Part shown: positions 56,187-64,000 of the stretch, in pieces
Layout: each line of letters begins with the position of its first letter
Numbering within the stretch: position 1 is the stretch's first letter
Origin: Stropharia rugosoannulata
Taxonomy: Eukaryota > Basidiomycota > Agaricomycetes > Agaricales > Strophariaceae
Reading direction: 5' to 3'
Length of the DNA stretch: 64,000 nucleotides
NCBI GenBank assembly: GCA_028532985.1
Contig: JANCIK010000001.1
Location: 3,348,001 to 3,412,000 of the forward strand
Made by a program: the position numbers and the translations under genes
Notes under the pieces: model-generated
The model's input: only the letters and a program-made list of their open reading frames with translations
What the model was told of the DNA's origin: nothing
The model's database searches: none

Positions 56187-57474
56187 ATGTTCCCCCCTAC
56201 ACACGCAATAAGTGGGGATGCATCCATTCGCTCAACCGACAATGACGCAGCAGTAGCAAGGCTATCAGCAGTCCAAAAGCACTATTTTAACGACCCATAT
56301 ATCAGATATTTTGTCCCCCGCGCCCAATTCCTCCCGCCTCGTCCGCCATTAATTAACATCGGCACATATGTCAGGAGTACTGGAATTGATACCCTGGTTG
56401 ACCAATTCCTTTCCATAGCTGGACGGAACGGACAGAAATGCCAGATAATCAGTCTCGGATCTGGCAGCGACACTCGATTTTGGCGGATTGCGGCATGTCG
56501 AATTCATATCTTGATGCGAACACAGTCGATTTATTCTGTCTCCAACTTCGATAGGCTGGGCCTTTCAATGAACACTTAAAGACATACGTCGAGATAGACT
56601 TTCCTGAAATCACGACCAAAAAGGCCATGGCCATCCGCAAAAATCGAGAACTGAGCGGAGCCCTTGGTGAGCCTGGAGATGTTGCATTGGGTACGTTTCC
56701 TATCGGTGTCCAGGTCTATGACAACAATATAGCTTTAACGGTTGTCAGCCCAGGGAGGCACATCTCTTCACTCTCCACGCTACCATCTTCTGCCTGCAGA
56801 TCTTCGACTAGAACCATCAGAAACACTCGAACCAGCTCTCTGTTATTCAGCTAGCCAAGATGAGCCAGCAGTGCTAGACCCGTCTTTACCCACCATATTG
56901 TTGTTTGAATGTGTTCTGGTATACATGTCTCCAGTCGCGTCTTCTCGTTTACTTGAGTGGTTTATTAATCAGTTCCAAGAAAGACAAAACGGGGTGCTTG
57001 GTTGTGTCATTTATGAGATGTTCGGGCTAGGTGATTCCTTTGGACGAGTAATGATCAATAATTTGAAGGTGCGTAATGACGTTGTTGGATCTATCAAGTG
57101 TTTATTTTCTCTCGCTAGGAGCGCAATATTTCCCTACCGGGGGCTGAAATATTTCCTACAATTGAAAGTGTTTCGCACAGGTTATTAGCATCAGGCTTTT
57201 CAGCAAGTCGCGCCCTCACTCTGAAAGATATCAGGAAGAACTACATTACAGGAGATGAATTGGAGAGGTAATTCCACTACTCGCTTTCAATTTAGTGAAG
57301 TCCGGGCGCTGAAGTAGCTACTAACACAGAGTATCCAAGTTAGAATTTCTGGATGAAACGGAAGAACTAGACCTAGTATTAGCACATTATGCCATTTCAT
57401 GGGGTCTATATCTTTCAACGGAAGGCCTCAATTTGATCTGGGGGCACTGGGGATTAACTAAACAGAATGATTGA
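56187..57474 (+). CDS. Leucine carboxyl methyltransferase 1 (PP2A methyltransferase)
   Basis: A plus-strand multi-exon gene. The start carries STDNDAAVARLSAVQKHYFN and FVPRAQFLPPRPPLINIGTY. The SAM-binding loop is IISLGSGSDTRFWRIA, followed after an intron by AGPFNEHLKTYVEIDFPEIT. Further motifs are HSPRYHLLPADLRL, PTILLFECVLVYMSP and VIYEMFGLGDSFGRVMINNL. The end is LVLAHYAISWGLYLSTEGLN. LCMT1/PPM1 methylates the C-terminal Leu of the PP2A catalytic subunit and controls holoenzyme assembly in the cytosol. The first intron (56493-56554) begins with GC rather than GT, which is the only junction that joins the two conserved blocks in frame. Exon ends near 56692, 57069 and 57267 are standard GT-AG. 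Confidence 0.88.
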
Positions 57475-57611
57475 CATAGATTGCTCTTGTCTGCAACTGT
57501 ACAACAATAATAGTTGTTTTTAGGGGTTATACTATGCCATCTATGCTAAACTCTAATATACGGAAATACATAGTAGCACTGGGCTACGAAATAATCAAAC
57601 GAATGGAAAGA

Positions 57612-59036
57612 TCAGACGACCTTGAATGCAGAACCACCCGCCTTCGCGTCCAACTCAATGACTTCATTCAGTCCTGTTTTCGCGAGTCAGATGGTATTAG
57701 GAGAAGGTAACTTGCATCGTACTGACCCATGACCTCGAAGAACGACTTAGGGTCCATTCCTTTGGCCGAAGTGAAATCTGTACCAGTCTTCTTCAAGGAC
57801 CGCATAGCCGCCCGTACAGCATGCACCATGGCCACGCAAGAAACAAGAGAAAAGACTAGAGGGACTCCGTCAACCTAGCGGACTATGGATGTGTTTGATA
57901 AGCTTACTGATGATCTTAGCTCCCATAGCCTCGGCTTCTTGGGAAGTGAAGGAAGGGGTAAGGCCCCCGGAGATGACGTTAACCAGGACGGGCTTGGGCG
58001 CTAAGGCGGCGACGGTGGAGCGGAGCAGCTCCTCAGTCTTCACACCTTCGATGAAGCAGACGTCGGCGCCCGCATCCGCTGCGAGCTTGAGCCGGGTGAT
58101 AGCTTCCTCCATACCGAGGACCTGGGCAGAGTCGGTGCGGCCAATGATAACCTGGTGTGCAATGAGATTATTAGTATGCCTGACAGGGAGAAGCACGAGC
58201 CACCCACGAAATCGGAGCCTCCTGGTATTGAGTCGCGAGCGATAACGGCAGCGCGAATGCGGGTGAGGAATTCCTCGCGGGAAACGACTTGCTTGCCCAT
58301 GAGATGTCCGCAGCGCTTGGTTTGGACTTGATCTTCTATGTGCAACCCAGCGACACCGGCTTTGGCGTATTGTGTCACTGTACGCGCGACATTAACAGGT
58401 CCACCAAAGCTAGAAGCCAGGTCACGCAAATTAATTAACGGAGACAAATGTCGCGTTTTACAGACGGCTTACCCTGTATCAGCGTCGGCGATGACGGGCA
58501 CAGTGGGATTAATACTGCAAACCATCTGGGCAGCCTGAATGACATCATGAATTAATATCAATTCAAGCCATTTCTGCAGGGTGCAAAGGCTTACTCCGAC
58601 AAAGTCATTCATAGTTGCAATGGCAAGATCGGGCTGTCCGAGGCGAGAAGCTGTTGTGGCGGCACCACTTGACATTCATATGTCAGAATGCCGCGGTTTT
58701 GAGGCATTTAGCTATACGTACCTCTGGTACAAGCAGTTGAAGCCAGCTTCTAAAGCACACCTAGCACTAATACCATCGCAAATACCCGGAGCAACCTAGC
58801 AGTGTTGAGATTAGGAAGGTACCGTGCTGGGAAGCAGGGATACGCACAACGATGCCGGGCCTCGCAAGCATTTGCCTGAGGCGAGTGGCAGGGTTGACGG
58901 AAAGAGGGCCATCCAGGAAATTTTTGGGGTCCAGGCGGGGGTTGTAGTAGACGCCGGAGGAGCTTACTGTCGAACCATTAGACTCTATGGAGGAAGCAGA
59001 GCTATCGGTTTTGGAGAGGTAGTCGCGTCCAGGCAT
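57612..59036 (-). CDS. Isocitrate lyase/PEP mutase superfamily enzyme, copy 2
   Basis: Minus-strand paralogue of 42391-43939, ending with TGA at 57614-57612. It shows VYYNPRLDPKNFLDGPLS, LRQMLARPGIVV, SGAATTASRLGQPDLAIATM, VIADADTGFGGPVNVARTV, GLHIEDQ, KRCGHLMGKQVV, VIIGRTDSAQVLGMEEAITR and VNVISGGLTPSFTSQEAEAM. The end is LNEVIELDAKAGGSAFKVV. All catalytic motifs are kept. It has an extra intron after NDFVG relative to copy 1, and a shorter, different N-terminus without the aromatic hydrophobic segment, so the two enzymes may differ in location. The start at 59036 is the first ATG in frame. An upstream exon cannot be excluded, as another open frame reaches 59256. Confidence 0.88.
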
Positions 59037-60733
59037 GTTGAAGAAGTGAAGTCACAAACTCAAACGAAGGGAAGGGAGGTTGTGATGTTTCTGGGGCATC
59101 CGTCCCGTCTTTATAGTCTACGACGCGCCCCGAATCTTGTGCTTCGTCTGTTTCCATTATCGAATCACCAGCACTTGAAAGAGCACTTACTTCCGCTAGC
59201 TTGATAGAATTATTCGGTCCATCCACCGAACGGAGACGATCTGCACAGAAGCCCACCCAGTAGTGAACATTAGCACCACGCCAGTAAATTTAGACGTTAC
59301 AAAACCACAATATGCTAAGAAAGTAAGGCCCGACATGCGCAAAGGACCGCAGCTTGACGTCTAAATTCCCGACGTTCATTGCACAGAAGGCTTGTCGCAA
59401 ATTTTGATGTGCTTCTTTGCGCAAAACCGAGTAAATACAAACCCGCAATGCGGAGGTAGAGGGGAAGTGCGGAACGACAGTTTAGCGCGTATTGTTGGGC
59501 GTTTAAAACATTATTTTGATTGATGTCAAAGAAATACAATGAAGACCACACCGTACACCGGTTGAGGAGGTAACCTAAGATAGCTCTCCGTATGCCATTT
59601 TGACAATTGTGTCAAGGAGCAGCAGCCTGGGTTTGTTTAATCAAGGTGTCAGACTCCCTAACATAATATGCCGGTTTTCTTGTCGTGAAAGAATATTGAG
59701 CATTGGCCGATAGTGGAGCAGTTAATGCCGACGGAACTCCCGCCTTTCTCGTACACGAATGTAATGGCACCGGAGACTTATTCAGCTAAGACTAACTGAC
59801 TGGAAAAGCTTCGGTAGGTAAGATCCACTTGAACTCTGCTGACTGAAGCCCTATGAAAGGTATGAGCAAAGTGGAAACAAAATATCAGTAACAGAAGGCA
59901 TCAGAGAGAAGATTTTGTCTACAGAGAGACTAGTCTTTCCAGAGCGCAATAGTCATTGAGACCATGCCTCCAGTCTGAAGAAGCAACTGGTTACCCAGCG
60001 ATACTAATATTTGCATCATGAATATGATTATAATGTATCAATACTCACTGTAGTGCTCTCCCCAACCTCGACCTGGAGCAGGTGAAAATCTTGTTCGGCA
60101 ACATCACATTTCGACCTTCAGCTAACACAGTCATCTGCAAGCCACTCATGAGATTGATACTGTGTAGACATAAGGACCATAGCTAGGGTGTAATGGCTTG
60201 CTGGCTGGTGCACAACAGTGCGTCGAGGAAAAAGGCTGGAAAAGGTCATGACTGTCATGAATGCCATTTCCGTTTAACCACACCGTGAGAAACTTCAAAG
60301 AACGGCCCGCGACTTGTACTGTTAACTTCTACTTCCATTTGGACGATTGGTTTCCTTTTATTAGCCCAAGGTCAAGTGGATTCCCAGACATGACTTCAGG
60401 CCTCATGGTCCCTCCTGCCTCTCAGTTCATATCTTGGTATATATCTGGCTAATCATACACGCCTCTTGACTTTGAACCGTCTTCATGCATATCTGTCTCT
60501 GTTGCGGCGATCCCGAGGATATTTAACGACCATAGCTTGGGGCTAACTTCAGCGCCTGAATCTCGGACGTTGTTATAAAATTGGATCAACCTGGACCGTC
60601 ATCATGGAAAGTAAGGCAAGTATTCCACCCATTAAAAATAATCAACTGTTGTGGTATCGAAATGTAATAATGTGGCTCGGAATTTCCATGGCCTTAGGCT
60701 GTTCAGCCATCTATCTTGTCGACGCCCAGCGAA
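59037..60733. other. Divergent intergenic region
   Basis: No supported gene between PEP mutase-family copy 2 (minus) and the F-box gene (plus). Frames at 59002-59256 (minus) and 59315-59551 (minus) are motif-free; the former may be part of a 5' leader of copy 2. Confidence 0.4.
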
Positions 60734-62122
60734 ATGCGAGGAGTCAGCTTCTCGGAGTTACTTGACGAGAACGACACGGAGAATGAAATATCTGCACTGG
60801 AACGGATGATCTCTACCATCGATATCAATGTGTCATCGACCCAACGAAATTTAGAGGACATTTACAAATACAAGCCCGAGACATTGGGAATCGATTCTTG
60901 TTCCTCTAAGCCATCCTTGCTGCGTCGTGCCCGTAGCCTGCTTGACAAAATCAGCTGTAGAACAATAGCAACCACCACGACTAATATTCAGCCAGTTGTT
61001 TCCCGGGACATTGACGACACACTCGTTTTACAGGCTGAAAATGACATACAGCACCTGCTTAGAGAACGGCGCGCTTTGGCAGCTAACCTGAAGCGACGGC
61101 AAGCTGAGCTGGTCCATCGGAATAGGAGGTTGCCGATTGAGCTGTGGGCAAAAATATTTCAGCTCTGTCTTCCCGACGAAGAGTTCATTGGCCCAAATCC
61201 CCACCATGCACCACTGCTTTTGTGCCGAATCTGCAGTCAATGGAGGCACATAGCCTTGGGCACGCCGCTTCTTTGGCACTCTTTGTCCATCCGGGCGTCC
61301 TGGACACGGCGGATATCAAAATCATCCCTTGAAAATTGGCTGAGCTGTTCAGCAAGTGTTCCTTTATCCTTGGATATATCAATTCCAACCTTCATGGATG
61401 AGGGCAGCCTCGACAATCATGTCCTGAAAACGATAATGGCCACAGCCGACAGATGGAAACACCTTCGCCTCACCCTATCAAGCACCCTCCTTCGCACTAT
61501 TCTAAATAGCCCCATGCCTTTGTTACAAATCCTCGAATTCAGCTCGGCTGAACATATCTTAAGCCTTCACCTCCAACCAGGTCAGGTACCTAACCTAAGG
61601 ATAATTTCGTCGCTCACCAAAGCCGTCTATCTGCAGCATCTCTTTTTGCCCTGGGTCCAGCTAACACACATCTCTTCCCAATGCTGGCTCAACATTTCTC
61701 AGCATGTCAGCATCCTCTCCAACTGCCCAAACCTTGAGTCCTACTCCATGAACCTCATCCACACTAACCGACCACGGCGATACGACATAAAGAAACTCGT
61801 ACATTTGAAATTACAAGTCTTGCATATAACCTCATTCATCGAAAACCCTGCAGGACAAACAGTAGATTTGGAAATGCTTCAGCTTCCAAATCTGGTGGAC
61901 TTGACACTTGTCGTGCCAAATGAATGCCCCGGGTATGGTATTATAAGCTGGCCAAAAGCTGCAATACTGTCTTTGATTCAACGCTCATCGTGCTCGCTAT
62001 CAACCCTTTGTTTTCGAGGTGTTTTCGCGACCGAGGATGACATGCGAGACGCAAAAGATGCTATTCCGTTGCCAACCGTTATTCATTTTCACTGTTATGG
62101 CCTATCATACACAGATGTGTAG
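60734..62122 (+). CDS. F-box-like protein with N-terminal coiled coil
   Basis: A single-exon gene of 462 aa. A helical, charged N-terminal part (ENEISALERMISTIDINVSS; LQAENDIQHLLRERRALAAN) leads to the F-box RRLPIELWAKIFQLCLPDEE. It continues with the usual LLLCRICSQWRHIALGTPLL and WHSLSIRASWTRR. This is the common Agaricomycete F-box layout, with an alpha-helical run just before the domain. Irregular Leu-rich repeats follow. The predicted role is an SCF E3 ligase adaptor. The ATG at 60734 is the first in this frame ahead of conserved sequence. Confidence 0.85.
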   Translation: MRGVSFSELLDENDTENEISALERMISTIDINVSSTQRNLEDIYKYKPETLGIDSCSSKPSLLRRARSLLDKISCRTIATTTTNIQPVVSRDIDDTLVLQAENDIQHLLRERRALAANLKRRQAELVHRNRRLPIELWAKIFQLCLPDEEFIGPNPHHAPLLLCRICSQWRHIALGTPLLWHSLSIRASWTRRISKSSLENWLSCSASVPLSLDISIPTFMDEGSLDNHVLKTIMATADRWKHLRLTLSSTLLRTILNSPMPLLQILEFSSAEHILSLHLQPGQVPNLRIISSLTKAVYLQHLFLPWVQLTHISSQCWLNISQHVSILSNCPNLESYSMNLIHTNRPRRYDIKKLVHLKLQVLHITSFIENPAGQTVDLEMLQLPNLVDLTLVVPNECPGYGIISWPKAAILSLIQRSSCSLSTLCFRGVFATEDDMRDAKDAIPLPTVIHFHCYGLSYTDV

Positions 62123-62512
62123 TTTCTCTGATAGTAGAGTAGTAAAAAGATCCTCTTTATGCACATGCGCTGCATTGAGCTCGTCAGTCGGTCAAATTAC
62201 CTTGACAGAGTTCGCAGGACAGGAAGTGCGGGGGTGTGATTTTAGTTATTTGCTCTATTTTGATTACAAGTCCAGTGTAATACAAGTCCATCCATCACTT
62301 CGGTGCACAGAACGTACGAGATCGTGTTGACCTTGCGGAAACGAGGAATAAAAAATATGAAGCAGAGGGGGGCATCAAATATGGTGAAGCGATAGCAGGA
62401 TAAGGTAATAATATTATATATGGCATAAGATCGTCGTAAAGTTCCTTCCAATCCACATACGCAACAAGCGAAAAATCCAATAAGTCAATAAAACAAAACA
62501 CGATCGAGCGCG

Positions 62513-64000
62513 CTAATTACCAGGCGCTCTCCGCACACCGCGCCCTGCCATATTTGGGGTATTATCCTGTGCAGGTCCAGGTTGCTGTTGGTATCCTTGG
62601 GGGGTGTTGTAATCAGATAACATGTTCCCACTTGTCTGTCTTGTGTGTTGTTGTTGTTGCTGCTGCTGTGCATATGCATTATACGGTCCCGCTGACTGCG
62701 ACCTAGCATTGAGCATGCTGCTGTTGCCCTGTCGTATATGTTGCGGTGGATGCTGTTCGGGCGTCCCGTAAGCCTGATAAGGACCGGGTGACTGCCTGCC
62801 CTGTGCATTGAGCATGTTCCCACTTGCCTGTCTAGCATGGTATTGCTGGTGCTGGGCGTATGCTGCGTTCGGACCCGGAGACGCCGACCGTTGCTGAGGT
62901 GGGTACTGCATAGCGTTATATGGACCCGGTGACTGGCCTCTGGGCGGCATTGTAGCGAGCATATTCCCGCTTGCCTGTCGCTGATGTGCAGATAGTTGGT
63001 GAGATTGGTGTGAGTGGTCGGAGCTCGGATAGGGGCTTAAGGGTGATTGGGCTAGATTGTCCGTGGACATGTATGCAGGGCTAGGAGAGTACGAGCGGTC
63101 CTGGGGTCTGTGAAGCGGTGCTTCGCCACGTTCAGTGGGATATAGTGAAGGAGGAAGAGAGGGAGTCAACGACTGCTGAGAAGCGAATGCTTGCGACTGG
63201 AAGGCAAGTGACGAAGGGTGGAGTAACGGTTCTTCCATTGAATCTAGCTTGGACATTTCAATCTCTGATCCTCCTTGTCCATGAGCGAGATAACCCTTAA
63301 GAGCATTGGAAGACATATTGGGCCGATGCGTCCGGGGAGTGTTACCAAATATTTCTGTTGCAGCAATGGAACGAGCATCCCAGTCGAGCTCACCACGATC
63401 GCGCTGGTACAAAACAGGGTCATATTCAAGATCACGCTGAATTAAAGCAGGCTTGGTTAGAAATGCTAGTAACATAAAACACACAATACAAACACACCTG
63501 ATCAATGGCTGCAATCTTGATACCACCTGGCACAATCTGGGCTTCCATACTTTGTCCGCCATATTCGTCTAGCTTGGCTGAGTCCTTCCCTATTCTGCCC
63601 TGGTATACTTGAGCAAGCAGTGGCATCATGCTCTTATGCAACATAGGAGTGAAAAGTTCTGCATGAAGGGCTGGGTGACCGAAGCGCTTCTCCAATCTAT
63701 TGCTCTTGGCGTCGGCACGCTCTGAATAGGTCTTGGCCAGTTCGATTTCTTGAGGCGATGGATTGAAGTAGTAGAATTCCGGATGGTAAGTGCGATTTAT
63801 GTAAATTTTGAATGCGACAATCATCAACATGGGTGGGATGGTTGCGACCCAGCGGAAAGACCTGAATTCGAATTGCAGCCCGATAGCTGATTCAACAAGG
63901 TAAATACGGCATGGAAAGGACTATTAGAATAGAGTACTTACTTAGAAGCATGAGTAATTGCATGAGAAACACACAGACCAGAAGGCGGTTAATGACAACA
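62513..64000 (-). CDS. CSC1/OSCA-type stress-gated calcium-permeable channel, C-terminal part
   Basis: Minus strand, continuing beyond the right edge. The visible part has transmembrane segments (NRLLVCVFLMQLLMLL; RWVATIPPMLMIVAFKIYIN) followed by the conserved FYYFNPSPQEIELAKTYSER. Next come RLEKRFGHPALHAELFTPML and MMPLLAQVYQGRI, and then after an intron RDLEYDPVLYQRDRGELDWD. This is the C-terminal cytosolic end of fungal DUF221/RSN1_7TM proteins of the CSC1 family, hyperosmolality-gated cation channels of the plasma or internal membranes. The last 200 residues are a Gln/Ser/Pro-rich repeat tail. The pore domain lies outside the window. Confidence 0.88.
62560..62995 (-). repeat. Imperfect protein repeats in CSC1 tail
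   Basis: Four copies of R-Q-x-S-G-N-M-L (RQASGNML twice, RQGNSSML, RQTSGNML) alternate with SPGPYNAM, SPGPYQAYG and SAGPYNAYA. The unit is about 33-50 codons. A poly-Gln run (CAG/CAA codons) sits at about 62645-62670. Confidence 0.75.

Noticed and set aside
1..64000. tRNA, rRNA, CRISPR or telomeric arrays
   Set aside because: No GGTTCGAATCC-type box with matching arms, no rRNA-like conserved stretch and no regularly spaced repeats were seen on either strand by eye. A covariance-model scan would settle tRNAs.

Overview
This is nuclear DNA of a filamentous basidiomycete, most likely an Agaricomycete. Genes are broken by many 42-90 bp GT-AG introns with CTNAN-like branch sites. The gene set fits: a Plavaka-type transposase, four F-box/LRR-type proteins, CSC1/OSCA-type channel, flavocytochrome b2, WBP4-like splicing factor, FLVCR-like transporter and expanded P450s. 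A more precise placement (for example Ceratobasidiaceae) would be a guess. No rRNA, tRNA, CRISPR or telomere repeat was seen.

Layout. 1-6.4 kb: an unknown multi-exon gene, a small zinc-motif gene and two minus-strand paralogues resembling the RPA1 N-terminal OB fold. 7.1-11.1 kb: a 10-exon Plavaka transposase whose frame is fully open (1187 aa). 12.8-17.2 kb: three conserved genes that look damaged (arrestin-like, DUF262/ParB-like, CBM21). 17-21 kb: mostly non-coding. 21.8-28.2 kb: F-box protein, WBP4-like splicing factor and FLVCR-like MFS transporter, the last two divergent. 28.6-30.8 kb: a dead P450 and a short eIF4G-derived gene that keeps the eIF4E-binding motif and carries tandemly duplicated exons. 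32.5-35 kb: two small secreted peptide genes. 35.7-44 kb: F-box/LRR gene, L-lactate dehydrogenase (cytochrome b2) and an isocitrate lyase/PEP mutase-family gene. 44.9-50.2 kb: F-box gene, a third secreted peptide gene and an intact P450. 51.2-57.5 kb: a 1447-aa nuclease-SAP-helicase fusion and a PP2A leucine carboxyl methyltransferase. 57.6-64 kb: a second, inverted copy of the PEP mutase-family gene, another F-box gene and the 3' part of a CSC1-type channel.

The most interesting item is the peptide family. Three unlinked loci (32.56, 34.61 and 46.98 kb) encode 54-60 aa precursors with a signal peptide, identical gene architecture (exon 1 always exactly 40 nt, phase-1 then phase-0 intron) and a near-invariant C-terminus: REAEPVCSRFQCW, REPTPVCARFQCW and REPVCARYQCF. 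The R-E-A/P motif recalls alpha-factor style processing, and the two cysteines could close a six-residue ring. No system of this kind is known to me. The products and their roles are inferred from sequence only.
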